A DNA stretch of 64,000 bases from Trachythela sp. YZ-2020 (GCA_016169945.1 JADLSH010000395.1:2396501-2460500), one strand, 5' to 3'; shown: positions 44,288-60,168, counted from the first letter of the stretch. Notes: generated from the sequence alone by a model not told the origin. Translations and numbers: made by a program.

Positions 44288-45472
44288 AATTTACGCTACT
44301 TGTCAGCCTGTAAATTTTTTTACAACTTGTGACATGTCAGTCGCAAAGGGTTGTTTCATATAGTTTGTCAGTTAAGATATATTCTCAGTTTTCAGTCAAA
44401 AATAGGAGGAGGAAATGCCAGCAGTCAGTTAACCCCCATTCAGACTCTCTTTATGCAATATTATCAGTTGCATGCATCTATATAATCTATATAACCACTC
44501 TTTATCGTTGAACGTCGCTTGCGCCGTAATTACGATCAGTTGTTTCAAATGTAAATATCTCCAGACGTGTTTATTCTCTGGCAACAGGACACGCGTCATC
44601 AAAAGTATGGCTTATGTGCCCTACTTTAGTTAGCACTCAACAATAAAGAGTAAACAGATATGATGAAAGTCATTAAACTATTTCCGTGAAGTAATATTTT
44701 ACGCGAATGACATCTAGGCAAAAGCATCTGGCAGGAACAAAACAAGCTCTATTTAGTAAAATCCTAATAATGTATTAAGCATTGTTTTTTACATGCCCGA
44801 TATCACGCGCATATGTCAGTATCTGCCTCCTCCACAGACTCTTTCAATTTGTAAAATATTTTTATAAGAATAAAATAATTATATACATCAATATCGAGAA
44901 ATACTGAAATGCGGGCAATGCCTGCCTGGTACGGGCGCGCCGCTAGCTACAAGCGACTGGGGACGAGGCAGTGTCAGTATTACAATACGTATAACAATAT
45001 ACACTGATACACACAGAAAAGATATCTATATTGGTGGGTTTAAATACGCTTTACAATGACGGCAAATGGTTGTCATTTTCAGAAATGTTGACACTTTTAG
45101 GAGCAATCAAATTAACCTTCATTTCTCAATTTTACTACTTACTCTCCATCAGATACAACACTAAATACTTTTTATATAATAAAAAAATGAAGTAGATTAA
45201 TCATTTCCTCAATCTGATATAAACTGCCGACCACCATCGGCTGCATGATTAGCTACTGTTTTAAATGAAACGCACACCGGCATATGCCGTTTGTTGTTGT
45301 ACTCAATAAACAGTAAATTATACAATTAATCATATATATTGGCGCTATTTACGGATCTGTTGGGTACAATTTTGTATATTATCTTTGAAAAATAATTGTT
45401 GTAACGATGCAGAGATACACGACTTGACCAACTTTTGCTTTTTGAAGCAGTATGATAGTTATTGTGTATGAT
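44288..45472. other. 3' flank of the Trp-rich gene, no other gene seen
   Basis: The 3' untranslated region of the minus-strand gene should lie here. AATAAA on the minus strand overlaps the stop region at about 45472. Nothing else is recognised. Confidence 0.4.
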
Positions 45473-45556
45473 TTATTTAAATTGTGTAAATTTGGAGAAA
45501 TCTAATCGACCAGGTCTGCTTGTCTTTTCTTCCCAAACCATTTCTTCTTCTGTTAA
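45473..45556 (-). CDS. Trp-rich gene, last exon
   Basis: The acceptor CTTTTACATTAG is followed by LTEEEMVWEEKTSRPGRLDF and SKFTQFK, then TAA at 45473-45475. Phase 0. Confidence 0.8.
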   Translation of the reverse strand, partial: LTEEEMVWEEKTSRPGRLDFSKFTQFK

Positions 45557-48500
45557 CTAATGTAAAAGATAATGATAAGTTTCTTCTTCTTGGTGGTAAA
45601 TATAATTGTTTTGCTTTTTGTGGAAAACACATCGTTCATCTATTTAGCAAAGCATTCAAACCATAATCACTGATCTTCATCAGTATACAATATCATCATC
45701 ATTTGCACTGATGGAGATGCGGCCTTACGGGTCGAATGCTTTGCTAAATAAATTAAACAAAAACAAAACAAGGGAAGCAAGGGAAAGGAGGCAAGTTTCA
45801 AAGGAGGCTTAATCTTTTCATTTTATATATAAAGAAAATATATAATAATTTGTTAAATTAATCTCAAAACAGTACCTGGGAGATATCCCCTGTATAGTTA
45901 GTATTCTGACTGGATTTTGTTGGATTGGAACTATGAGGACTATGATGAATGGACGATTTCGGGATTATGTAGGTATCTTCAGTTCTTTAAAAAGAAAGAA
46001 ATATTTCATTATCTGTAGGTTCACATTGTACACACGAGGACGCTCATACAGCTGTACACACATACATTGAACACGCATTGGCAGATAACATTGGAAGGTG
46101 AGGTTGGAGTAACAAGATGTCAATAGTTTTATGCAGCAGAGTTACATTATTAACAATGTACCAAAGAAAATTCTTAATTCTGATTGGCTGAAAGCAGTGC
46201 AATCGATTGAAACACAGTGCCAAAAATACAATTCAGTACCAAAAAGAGGTTCGAAGTTTTGAATTTTTTTAGTTGATCCAAACATTTAATGGAATAAAAC
46301 GGGGTTTTTTTTGCTATATTTTAAGCTATATTATTTACAGAAAACGATTTTGATAAAATAATTATTCATTAATTCGTTATAATTAATAGCATCAATTATC
46401 GTGCAATTTGAAAAAAAAGCACTGCATCGTGAGTTATTCAAAGACTTCAATTGAACTCGTCATTCTCCCCAGCTGTTGCAATTTTGAAAGTCTTTGAAAA
46501 CTCAACCGTGCATGTCTCTGCCAAATTGCACTCGAAATCATGATGTAAGCTATTCTAATATTTAATTAATAATATTAATTACTATATCTAATTTTTATAC
46601 CAAACATTCACCTATAATTTGTCTTGTTTCCAACATTTGGCTTATTTTCACGAACACGGCGAACTTCGTCTTCATCGAGTGAAATTTTTCCAAAGTTGAA
46701 ATGGTTCTCATTTTCATCAACATTGCCATCATTCAGCCGAGGTACTCTTTGGTCTGATACTTTCCGTTGTATAACTCCTTCCTCAGGTTCTTCAACAGAT
46801 ATTTTTCTTTCGTACGTTTTGCTGAACCGTTTTTCCCATGCCAACTCATCTTCTGACATACTCTAAGTATGAAATATTCATAGGCGTAAGTTGCGTTCAC
46901 ACTAGAGGACTGCATGGAACTGAATTTGAAGTGAGGCTGCACTTTTTTGCTTAGGACTCGCGAGGTAGCTACGTTTGCGCAGACTAGCCTGATTCTTAAT
47001 GAAAATAATCTTTAGCGGACAAGTTTGATAACCTCAATTCACTGAACGAAATAACTTCTGTTTGGTAGAATCAAATACCTTATTGAATGAACGATGATTG
47101 GTATAAGCACTGTCTTCTTGAGGGTTGCTTGCGTATTGACGTTCTTGTATCGATTGTTTATATGGTTGATCGCTGTTAAATTGGGACGAACTGTCACCAT
47201 TTATAGTAACTGAAGACTGTTCATCACTTTGACTCATTGACTGCAATGGTAAAAACAATGCAATAGCGGAGACTAAATTTCCTATTGGAGTCCAGAAAAA
47301 AGGTCTTGGGATAGAGCAATAAATGAGTGGGCAGAAAGCTTAGCGGACTAACATGCAGTGGCGTAGGAAGGGGGGGGGGAGCACGTGTCCCCCGTTTCTA
47401 CGTTGCTTCCTACGCCTATGCTAACATGTAACATGGAACATGGTGTGGATGGTAAATTCATATAAATTAAGACCTCTTCAGATCGATAAATCCTCATAGG
47501 CCATGTATCTGATGAGCCATGCCTACTGCAAGTATTACTATACACTATAGTATCAGAAAAACAAGCACCCTTACAGAATCATTTATAGTTTACTTAGAAA
47601 ATATGAAAATGCCTAGATAAAATTCCGAGTTGGTCAATATCTTGTATACAAGGGCGTCAATCCTGGGGGAGATGGGGGGGACGAATTCCCCCCACTTTTT
47701 GGGCAGAGGGGGATCAATATGTAATTATCCCCCACTTTTTTCCACTTTTGCTTATACGACATCTTCTGATCATCAAAATTCTGTAAAGTCTCCCCCCAAA
47801 GTGCACAAAATGGCATTTCAGAGACTATAGATTTCAAAATATTTCTGGGGGAGCATGCCCGCATACCCCCCTAGTGCATTCGTGCTTTCGGCACTCGATA
47901 CCTGCGCATTCCCGCTAGCGACATGGGGCCTAATTTTGGTTTTGGACGGCCCCTTTACCACGCCCTTTCGTCGGGCAAAATGTACCCACACCCCTAACGC
48001 TTAGACCGAAGTTACGCTTCCGTCGGGAGGTGTCTATAAATGATGGGGAAATGCCTTGAAAACGTTAAACGTGTTACATGCTTCCATACTATTAGCAGGC
48101 TCCATCCCCCCACTTTTTGGGAAGGATTTTCGCCCTTGCTTGTATAGATTGGAAAAAATATCGATTCTTGCATAACGAACACAATATTTGCACCGGAAAA
48201 GCTTGTTCACCATGCAATACTACTAGGCAAAACCTTCAAAATTTCCATAAGTCCCAAGGCGAACTTTCAAAAATTCCCAACACAGGAGTTGTATGCCTCC
48301 ATTTTGTTGGGTAGTGACGTTATTCCTCTAGTACATAAAGAACCAGGTTGCCACGTTAGATCACCTCTGTTGAAGACATTAGACTGGAGTGTCAAAACGT
48401 TGGGTCTTGAATGTAAGTCATCCGATTGCATTCACAGTTTACTTAAACGTAGCAAGTATAAAACATATATATACGATATTATAATTGGATGCCTTGAATT

Positions 48501-51500
48501 TTCAAAAACTAGTAACTACATCAGATATTTACCTTACTTCTGTTTTCATAAGTTGGACTGATTTTTACTGACCGGTTTGGACCATTACTATTATTCTGAG
48601 ACGAAGCATTTTGTTCCCATAAACTTAAATTAACTTTTCCAACACGTTTTGTGTTCAGATAATCATCATCGTGATTCATGGTGCGCTGGTCATCTTCGAT
48701 AATAACAGTGTGTTGTATACGAGTGGGTGAAGTAGGAGTTGGTCTGTTTGGTGAGTTACCATTTTCATCTGAGAACTACAAAACAAAACAAAACATAAAA
48801 TCGCAAGTCGGTTTTCCACTAGCGAATTTCTTCATGCGAATTAAACGACAATTCTATTGTTAAAACTGAAAATATTTTATTATAAGTATCTAATTAATTC
48901 TATCCGATAGTTCATTAAGACAAAATTCGCTGGTGGAAAACCGGCTCAAGCCTAGAATATAAGAATAGGGGAATTAAGAGGAATGTAATTGATGCGTAAT
49001 TCAACAGAGAAACGATGGAATATTTTTATCATCAATAATTTCTGATCACAATTTTATTCAGGTATAGTGTGAAAAATAATAACAAAAACGACCATGCATA
49101 ATACACAGATTTATAACATCAGGCTATAGCCAAAAAACTCATTTGCACTTCATTTACATAATTATGGAAATTCGTTATAGTGAATTCTCTGGCCTGATGT
49201 TATGAATTGAAGTGACGGTAAAATGCTGACTCGGAACGTGTCATTCTGATCATAGGCGTAGGAAGCAACTTCAAGTTGGGGGGGGGGGGGCACTTTGTCT
49301 TAAGGGCACCTCTTCTGTCAGAAAAGGGCACTTTTTCCATTGTTTTAGCTGGAGAAAAGGGCACTTTGAAGAAAACTTGGTGGGGGCACGATTTGTGTAT
49401 TGGTACACAATTAATCAATTATGAGTTGCTGGGGCACTGTGCCTTTTCACTTTCTCCGCAATTTTGTGTAATTTTGTTAGCCACAAAATATAAAAATCCC
49501 ACTGATCTCTATAGAAGCACTACATGGATCTTCACATACAGAAACTTTTGCTGTTTTAATGAATAATGGTCTTAAAGTCTTCGTAAGTGTGTAAAATATA
49601 TATAAAATTGTTCGTCTAATGACGTTCTTTCGTTTGGTGGTTTTGGGAAAGAAACCCATCAAGAATTCGCTCAGTTATCGCGACGTTTCACTATTGAGGA
49701 GCGAAGTCAATTTTGTAATACAAGGGTCAACTGTCAAGAGTGTGTAAAAACACAGATTCCCCGATTCGAATGTAAATATTAACAAGAATAATAGAGTGAG
49801 ACGTTCATTACAGCTTAGCCATGTAGCTTTCTAACGGTGGGTTTCTTTTAAAATGGAACGAGTGTGACTTGAGAATTTAAAATTTAAGATGCTATATAAA
49901 TATAGATTGCTATACTAACTATTTTTATCAAAACGATAAAATTCAACATTTTGGCAATGAATCATCAAAACCAAACAACTACGGCTTATACATTACTTTC
50001 AGTAACTAACTTTACATGTGTTACGGTTTAAGGTTTAACTTGATATTTTTTTAGGTTTGAATCGTTTTTGTTTACCTTCCCGTGCGAATATGCGATCGAT
50101 GGCGTTCGTGTCGATGATCTACGTAAATTGCATTTGCGTATAAAATAGATAAAACAACCGAGTATCTTGTTAAATGTTTTAAAATTACTATTACTCCTTT
50201 TTCTCGTGTGGAAACGACGACATTATAGTTTTTTAAACAACAAAATTCAAGAATTTCACACGCGACTATGAAATAGCATAGTAAAATTTCATAATTAATA
50301 AGCAGCATAATTTTCTAACTTTCATAGCCCCAGTAACTTAACGGTCAACGGAGCGTCTTGTTAATTAGAATTACATACAGGTATAAAAATATTGATGGGA
50401 ATAGTAGTTAAGCCCACATGTAATTACCCCTGGCCCTGTATATAAAATATCACTCACATCAACTTTTTCTTTGTACTTCAAACAACTAGGCCTGATAATT
50501 GTTTCCTGAGAAGTGTTATCATTCTTTGATTCCAATATGTAAACATCACCTGCTTTTTTAGGTGATTGATTTCTGTTTATGATTACCACTTCATCCTTGT
50601 AAGCATCCTGAAACACAATAGCATAATGGTCAAATACTTTATAATTTAATATAACTTGGCAGTGAAGAAAGGTTGGACATGTGCTATCATTGATGTTTTT
50701 CAACTATACGGTCCTGTTAAGTGAGAAAGTTGCTCAATGGTCTTTTCATTTCAAACTACAAGATTTAGCGTTTTGACAGGGTATTATAAAGTGGACTTGT
50801 CTTGGAAAACAAGGTTCTCAAACTCATTAATATTCATGAGCAAAACACAAAGGAAATCACTACCGTATCGTTGTCTTGATATCACGGTAATAAACACCCA
50901 TAAATTAACTCAACTTTCGCGTTGAATTTATCTTTAAATACTGGTTTGTTTGAGAAGCTATATCATACACTCGAAGTCGTTTATTATAGTGATTTAAAAA
51001 CACCTCAAAGTATGTTAAAAAAACTCGGCTAGCGCCTTGTTTTTCAACACACTTTTCGGTGTTTCAAATCACTTTATAAAATAACATGTATATAACGCGT
51101 GCTCTGATTGGTCGAAACCCGTGTTTGGATCAGGCCATCCAAACACGGAAGACTATCGTGTTGTTGTTATTTTATAAAACAATTACTTTATGGTTTCCGT
51201 GTTTGAATGGCCTGATCCAAACACTTGGGAATGTTGCTCGAGTTAAGAAAAGCGCGCAAAATTACTCGCCTTCGGCTCGAGATTTCGCTCGCTTTTCTTA
51301 ACTCTCGCAACATTCCCGCGTGTTTGGATCAGGCCATCCAAACACGGAACCATTAAAGTAATTGTATAATAATAAACTCCTTCTCGTGTATGATATATTA
51401 CTTCATCGACTGTTTTAAATTGAGCTGCATGTGAAAATTAAAAAATACAAATGTCAACCATTCTGACTCTTTCACAGTCCCTCCTGGCCTCCAATTTGCT

Positions 51501-54500
51501 TCGAAAAAGAGATTAAATTCGTGCAATGATCCATGCATGGGCAAAACTTTACACTTACTTGGCTTGCTTTCAAAGAATTTTGCTTGAACGAAGGGGGAGA
51601 TCTGTAAGAGTGGGATAATAATACACATAAGATCAGTCTCTCATTTAGATACAAAAAAATGAGGATTTACAGTACACCATATAACATAACAACATTTTAG
51701 TAGATATTGGTAGCTCCACGTGTTAACCTATATACATGACAGCTATCGTAACAATAGTGCCATACCGCCACGTTCCAGTGATCGGGATGCTCCATTGTCT
51801 CTATATTTTTTGAAAATCCCGCTGTTCTCCATGCCATCCAATCACTCATTGTTTTGACTTATTTCCAGCATTATGCAAAGGGCGATTGTATGAATTGTCG
51901 GTTTTTAGCCCCTTACTTGCTGACAGGACATTTTAGAGAGGAACAATACTAACAAAATGCGTTATTTACCAGTCGGGAAAGTTCTTCAGTACCTTGTCTT
52001 ATCTTCATTGCGGTTATTTAATGGCTCAGGTGATTTTCGTTCCAACGATCTATTCCTTTCTACTTCAGAACTCCATCGTTTAAGATCAAGTTTTCCAACA
52101 CTTCTGTCTGAAACGGTTTCGTTCTCCGGTTGATTTTTCACACCTGAATCTCGCCTGGTTGTTTGACTCTCCAATTCCTGTAGCAAATTGAATATATAAA
52201 TCGACCCTCATTTCATAATAAATATATTATAATGATGGAATCTAATATTAATATTTAAAAACAAGATTCTAAACAAAACCTAATCAAACTATAACTAGAT
52301 AGCTCAGTCCTAAATTGCTCTCCCAAGAGGTCCAGTAAAGTTCATCTCTAATTGCTCCAGTGTTTCAGCAGGAGAAAATCGGAGTGCACTGTGAAAAATA
52401 ATTGGTCAAAACAACCAAAAAGAATTGGTTATTTTGACCAATTATTTTTTGGTCCATTTAACCCATTATTTTTTTGGTTAAAACGACCAATTTTAACTGG
52501 TTGTCTCAGACGCATCCAAACGACCAATTTTTTTGGTCATAGAACCAATTTGTTTTGTGTTTGGTGGAGTCTTTTCCCATGCGACTAAAATCACTTAACT
52601 ATAATATATTACAAGAATCGAATCCCGGTCGAAGAGGTGAAAGGCACATGCACTAACGCCATCCGAGAACAAATATTCTTCAAATAATAGCTTAATTTCC
52701 TTCCCAGGATTTATCCGCAAGTTTCAAACTTACATATTCAGTATCCGCTTAGAAATATATAGATAGATTAAATCCTTACATCCCAGGGACAACTCTGTAC
52801 TGATGCCCTCATTATCACTCTTCGAACTGGTTCCTCTGAAATTTCATCTTGTTTCATGAGCTTTCTTAATGCAGGACTGCGTTCCACATGCATTTCGTTC
52901 AGCCTCTGGAAAATAAAGATGCGAATTGAAGAGTTTTTTTTGTTTTGAAGAAGTATATGAACGATAATACAGTATAATTTTTCATCTTTTATACAGTTTA
53001 CTTACTTCAGATATAGGCGATGATCTGGCATCCGAGGGATAATCTTTAAATCTGTAAGATTTTGTGGATAACTTGAAAACTATACTATTATAGGACTCTG
53101 TGGTTAATGTTTGCTTTCGTACGTATATAAAGGTGCATTTTCTATTTTAGTACCCATGCATTAGCCGTTTTTGTAATAATAATTATTCGTGTCAAAAAAT
53201 GGAAATGTCTTTTATTGAGCATTATAATTCATGAAAAGGCGGACCGTCTCTTTTCAGAAAAACAGTAAATATGACTCCGTTCGCCACTTTTTCAAGTATA
53301 TAGTAGTCACAATAACAACTGCGGCGGGATAATATTTTTGCTGCAACTAAGAAGTGCGCAAGAGTCAACACCTTTCCGATTTATGGCCGTGGGGAAAAGG
53401 ACACAGGCCATACCACTGTATGTAAAATATATATATATTTACGATCTATATAACTACGTAACTAACTATTCAACGTAACATAGTGTTGTTGCACATGTGC
53501 ATGTCATATTCATCTCTACAACCGGTGTTCAATTCGGGCAATATGCAGTTTCTGATCACATATAATTGCACCTTAATCACAGATTATTCATCGAGTATTA
53601 ATAAAGTTAGTTCAAGAAAATTACCTAAACCATTGCTTTGATAAATTCCTTTAACAGCCAGAATAAACTTACCTCGTTCTTTCTTCTTGTATATAAATGT
53701 CCTGTTGCGCAGGAGATGTTGATCTCACATCTGCTTTTTGCTCGTTTACAAAATTGACCCATCTTGTTTCGTCCAAACGTTTCGGACTTAAATGTTTCGT
53801 TTCCCAATCTTCTTCTTCCACACTCAAATGCTAAAATTGACATAATTAAATCAATTACATAAAGATAAATAACTTATAGAACATGCATGGTACATTTATC
53901 TGAAAATTATGGTACATGATTTTTACTACTCCAAAAGGTAAAACAGGACACCCGCACAGTACAATACAGTTTAGTACTACCGAATACTCGTTTAGTATGG
54001 CTACTGCTATAGTATTGTATAGTATTGTATAGTATGGTATAGTATGGTATAGTATGGCTACTACTATACTGTCCTATATGAATATTTTTAAGACAGTTCA
54101 CACATAAATCATGGTAATTTATTGTAAAACACTACCTACATTATTGGTCCACGGCATAGTGTGTTATGTACACAGCATGCATGCAGATATAGTGTATATA
54201 CAAAAACGAGCCGAGTTTTATACAACATGGACGCGAATGCTGTATATAGCTTGTGATTCGAATGATATTTGACTATAGAAAATGCTATAATTTAAATGAC
54301 AAGAAAATAATTTAATAGATTTCATATACCCGATCATGTACGTTTCTATTCTTCCTCAACGGTTCCAATGGATCATAACTGGCATTCGTCTGTTGTGTTT
54401 TCCTTGTACTTTCATTCGCTACATAGTTTGAACTTTCTACGATTGTTATGTCATTTTGTTTCTCAATTTTTAGAAAGCCATTATATTGTTGTGATGAATT

Positions 54501-57500
54501 TGTCGCCCTATCTCGAGATTGCTGCCTTAGAGGCTTCTCATTGGCTGCCTCTGGAATGTATGATGATTTTGTAAATTCACTGAATCGACCGGTATCTAAT
54601 CGTCTTGGCGAGAGAATCTCTTTATCTCCTCGTTCAAAATTGTCTTGATTGTACTGAAAATTAGATATACAGATTCATTATAGATTCTTGTTACTAACTT
54701 AACTTGAAGAACTGAAATTTTTATCTATCATTTATTTATTGAAATGTTTTTCGTCGACACGGGCAGCAATTTTACATATAAACCATCGGCTGGTCAAAAA
54801 CATCCCTTAATTGCCAAGTAAATCAGTATTATAGATGTTTAATGCCACCACATTTAATATAATGATAATTACACTGCATTTATACTGAAAATGGAACATG
54901 CACAAATAATAATTTTGGGTGAGCGCAGTTAATCTCCATAACCGTTAACAATCGTCCGAAGGAGAAGTGCAGCTATAAACGAAAGTTCGTAAAATTTGAA
55001 CAGGTGTATTCAAAGAATTTGTAAGTTTTACACGCAATTTTCAATAGCGGGACGGACGAAATAGAAACTTGATTTTCATTTATAGATTACAGGATATTTA
55101 ATCTCAGAAAAGGGATCCAGGAAGTAGGATATCCATCCAGAGAGTGTGAAAAACTGAGCTTGAACGTTTACACACGAGCACATTTGAGCAGTGAAAGTAA
55201 GGGGACTTGAATGGATAAGAATTGATATTAGAAACATTGATAGCGCAACATAGGCCCTATGGCGCCAAACTGTCAAAATATTTAACTCATGAATTTTAGA
55301 CGCTGAGGCAGGTAGTTTTGTCTAGAGATAAATGTGTCTGAATGAAACTGAATGAAGTCGAATAATTTCCAATTTTTTTATAATAACCGTCAATGACAAT
55401 GTCAAATTTTAAAGCTTAATGACCCTAGTCATAAATTATTCGCGAGCAAAAATCATAAGTTGGCGTTTGCATGTCTTCAAGCTTTAATTTCAAACGCCTG
55501 AATATTTTAAATCTATAGTTTGCTATGCAAATATGTTAAACAACACTATATACAGTTTGCGAACAAAACTATTCGAAAGGAAATTAAAATTATAGCTACC
55601 CGATAAACACTGGCCAGTTTTGGTTAAGCGAAGACTGTGGAAAAGTTTTACAGCATAAATTATTAAGCAAACATCGGTTTAAGTCATAGCCTATATGTCC
55701 AGTTTGTGCTGGGCGATCAAAGAACATAGATATTTACGGTATCGAAAACCGCTATAAAAGTCGCAATTACAGCATAATTACGATGGGAAACGTTAAAGAA
55801 CAGACGTTGTTCTATCGCAATGACGTAACATAATGCTGTCGGCTTTTCACATCAACAGCCCATATATATAGAGTTATAGAAATGCATGCACATACGAAGA
55901 GTTCCTCACGCGAATTTGTATTTCTCTTTTTCAAAAGAAAAACATTTCAACGTTTGGTTTCCAAAGATAAATATACGTACATATTATAATTAAATTCATT
56001 CAGGCCACACGCATGCAGCAGCTGTGCAAAAAGCACCAAGTCAAGTAGAGTGAAGGACGACAAGCCAGGAAATACACGTCTAATTCATTGTCTTTTTAGC
56101 TACTAAGTTGTTGTAACTTTCAAAATATAAAACAACTCTATTCTACGGTTGAAACATTATATTTCTATTGAGAAACTAAACTGCTTACAGTATATACAAA
56201 ATTAATGCTATAGTTCATACTTTTATGATAATTGTCAAGATTATTAGCAATTCTTTGACATTAGAAACATGTAAATTGCAAGTTAGAAGAAAATAGAATA
56301 TGCTAAACAGAATACATAGCCTATGGAAACACTAAGAAATTCTGAATATACTGTCATATATCAAGCCAGACGGCACACGTAGTGCTGTGTACTCTTTATC
56401 TATTCTCAACATACAAGACAATTCCTTAAAATATACAGTAAAATGAACATTCCCTTTTAGGTCCACAAATGGTTAGACCCATTATCTATTCCTATCTTAT
56501 TATTTAGGAAGATTTCTTAATATCGTCTAACCTGCATTATTCCAAAGTCTTCAATATCCCTACTATAACGTTCTTTATAAAAAATTTATAAAACAAACGA
56601 GATATCGCTTTTTAAATCCATTGTTTACAAACCGCATGCCTGATTCACTATGTTGAGCTGCCGGCAAGAAGCTTGCCGTTGAACAGGTTAATCAAAAATG
56701 AATAATTGCATTATGAAAGGTGGACATTAGTAAAGCACGTTGTCATGGTTACTGAACGGTATGACGTTGATGGAATGACAACAGTTAAGCTCTTGGTTAA
56801 ACAAGACTCATTCAACGTATAGTCTTTAGTCACAAAAAGTTAAGGCTTATGTACATATTAAATCGTTACTAGCACGCACGATAAAGAAGCTACAAAGGCA
56901 TTAAAATTGCCAGCAGTTCTAGTGAATTCTTTCTAGTTTTTGTCGCGGCAAACTACATTTCAAACTTGCATCCATCTGTTCGGAGCACTTAGTTTATACT
57001 TTTCATAGTTGCCGGTTGCTTTCATGGATTATAACACAATAGCTGTATATTTAAAACTACAAACATATAATTATCTTAATACGCTATTTACATTAGGAAT
57101 TTTGCAGCAAAACAAGAGGTTTCCGAAACAAAAGTAGCTTTTCTGGACACCGGAGATCAGGCCAAAAATGGTATGAATAAGTGAATACATTAATGAAAAC
57201 GTCTTTATATACAGAGTTCACCTCATAAGGTTGGAATGAAATTTACCCAACTATAATGGAATCATGAACTTTTACAAAAACGCCAATATTATCGATGATA
57301 ACGGGATTTCTTCATTCGATTAATTATTAACAGCCTAGTTTCCAGGCGTTGTCGCTCTGTTGGATAATAGGCAGTGCCAGGTGCCTGAGCCAAAGAGTGC
57401 AAATCTAGTGGATTGTGGTATTGATACTCATGCATATATTCATACACATATTGAAAATATGTATATAAGGCATGCATTTTAAGAATATGTTTCCCTTTTG

Positions 57501-60131
57501 TAGCCTTACGACAAATCTTAAAATAGTCAAACCTGCATATAACGGCCATGAATTAAGCGGACAGCCTGTATTTAACGGACAGTATCTAAAGACCCGAATC
57601 TCACATAAATCCTACAAATAAAAGCTCTATTAAGAGGACCCCTCTGTTGAGCGGACGCGGACCCCTAAACTGGTACATATATATACCTGTTAAACGGTCA
57701 GGATTTTATTTATTCTTTCAACGTCTCAACACCTCCATTAATTAAGCGGACACCAAACGATTCCCTAAGGGTGTTGGCTTAATACAGGTTTGACTGTACA
57801 TTAATTTCACAATTTTCTGCGTGAATTTTCTGCCTTATCCTAACCCTAATATGGGAAGTCATTTGCCAATTTTCTACAAGAACAGACTATAGTACAAATT
57901 ACCGTAATATAACAGAAAGAAGATATTGAATTTAAACCCAGATTACATACAGTGTGCCTGCAGATACGTGCCATATTCCTGACTACCGATGCTGCCTGCC
58001 GAAAAATTTATCTCGTTCGCGACGTTAGCGACTGCCTGTGGCAAAAGTGTTCGTATTTATACAGCAGGCTGCACTGTGTGCGCAGCCATGTCCCAGATCT
58101 GATATCATCAAAATATCTAAACTATATGATACGTGACTTCTTTATACTGTGTCAAGATCTCTACAGTGCATGCATAGGCCATGTATACCGTATGCATATA
58201 TTAAGACTTCGACAAGAGAACCTCCTCGAGAACGTGGGCGAAGGTTGAGGAGCGGTTGAGTGTAGATTGCCAACAGGCCAGAAAGACAATAACGAAAAGA
58301 AAAGAGTTTATGTATCTTCTGAAATGGCACTTCCCATATTCATTCCAAGGATGATCACGCGCCATGCACGAGGATGAAGATGATCGGATAGTGCAGGCGC
58401 GATCATATAGCGTCGGTTTCATATAGTGAGCGAGATGTACGTGACTACTGACTAAATGACTTGACCAGCTGAAATTAAATTGTTGATTCCGGGTGATAAC
58501 ATTATTGTCGCATCTTTAATTCGAATTTTAGTTATACGGTTTTCTTGATCAGTTATAGTTGAATTCTGCGTGCAGTTATTGAACTTTCTTTATGGACTAT
58601 GCGACTTTTAGGTATTAAGGAACTTAGTTGGGGTCTCGAAACAAATAGGCCTATTAGTTAAATTTGAATACTTGATGACTGTACAGTATGTATTATCATG
58701 CATGCATGCACTTTAGAAAGATAAAATATTGAACTAGAGTAGTCTTACTTTTCATTTGGTTAATGCCAAGCCAACAAAAGCCGTTAATGCTAAAAACTAA
58801 GCCGACAAAGAGAACTTGAGTTACAGACATACAGATTTTATACCAGTCTGAGATCTATCACCTGAGAGTGATATGCTATTTTTAAATCGTTGTGAGAAAC
58901 AGCGACATTTCTGTCTGTATAACTTGCTCTGATTATCGCCAAAAAAATTTGTTCGTCATGCATAGCAGAATTTATTGGTATAAAATCCGGTTCCTCTTTC
59001 TCGGATCCAATTATCTTCTTGACGTATGTTATTTTAAACAACAAAGAAAAATCTACAGTATTTGCTATTATTTCAACCAATCATATTACACTTGTAAGTC
59101 GACTTCTGTCATTATAATATTATAAATAAAGCGCTAAAAGAAAACTCAGAAGTATTGAAGTTTGTTTCTTACCTCATCAATATAATCATCTTCATAATAC
59201 CCATTTCCAACATTATCAGGACTGTAGCGATCTTGTGTTTCAGTGGGACAAACTTGGCCATGCGAGCTAAACATAAATTGAAATGGTTTTATGGAGATGG
59301 ACGTTTTCACTGGAAATAGAAGAACATGCACATGTACTTTTTTCTCTATGTTTCCCTACACTATAGGGCTTCAACAAACTAGAAAATTGGTTATCGCGGG
59401 ACTTTTTGTTATCGACTACTAATAGTGTCCTCTTTAAAAAAAGATAAATCGCTTATAGCAATCATGTTGTTAGTTGTTGCCAACTTGTCACACATATTCT
59501 AACTTTATACTTGTCTAGAAAGAAAAAAATAGCTCTCAAAAAACCAAACTTCCATTGTGTATATGCATGCCTTTTCCTCAGATGCATGCTGTATAAATAG
59601 AAACGTTCGTCTTTTTAAACTAGTCTAAAACACTGAAGCAATTCACTCAGCTTTGTGTACACAGTTTTCCCTAGTGGTACAGTAAGGGTCGTACAGTGTT
59701 ACTGCAGGAAGGTCCCATGCACGCAGGGAAAACCTGTTATAAAATAACATGTTTACTACAGCCTCGTACCCAGGCGCTTTAACGTGCTAAGCGGTTGCGT
59801 GACGCGCGCGTGGAAACTGTAGTGCGTGTTGTCCCGCGCGCTCGTGACATAACCGTGTAGCAAGCCAAAGCGACTGGGTACGAGGCTGTGTTTATTATGC
59901 GAGCTGAGATTGGTCAATACCCGTGCAGGATGAGACAATCATGCACGGAAAATTTTAGGCGCTTCGCGGGGTTTCTAAAATGTCCGTTGTTTCTTTGTCG
60001 TTATTTTATAAAATAATTACCAAATGGTTTTCCGTGCAGGATTGTGCGATCCTAACAATTGGGATGTTACTCGACTTTCTGAAAGCTAAAAAATACTCGC
60101 CCAAAAATCTCGCAGCATCCCGTGTGTTAGG

Positions 60132-60168
<37 letters not shown>

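Noticed and set aside
45641..45750. Hammerhead ribozyme in the intronic inverted repeat
   Set aside because: CTGATG and GAATGC blocks occur, but the core reads CTGATGGAGA on the plus strand, and the minus-strand version has no paired stem II.
48365..48405. Hammerhead-like 'ttgaagacattag...gtcaaaacgttgg'
   Set aside because: A GACA/TGTC stem is present, but two core bases deviate and no helix I pairing was found.
49675..49725. Hammerhead-like 'gtgaaacgtcgcgataac' on the minus strand
   Set aside because: Only the GAAAC side matches. No CUGANGA box lies at the right distance.
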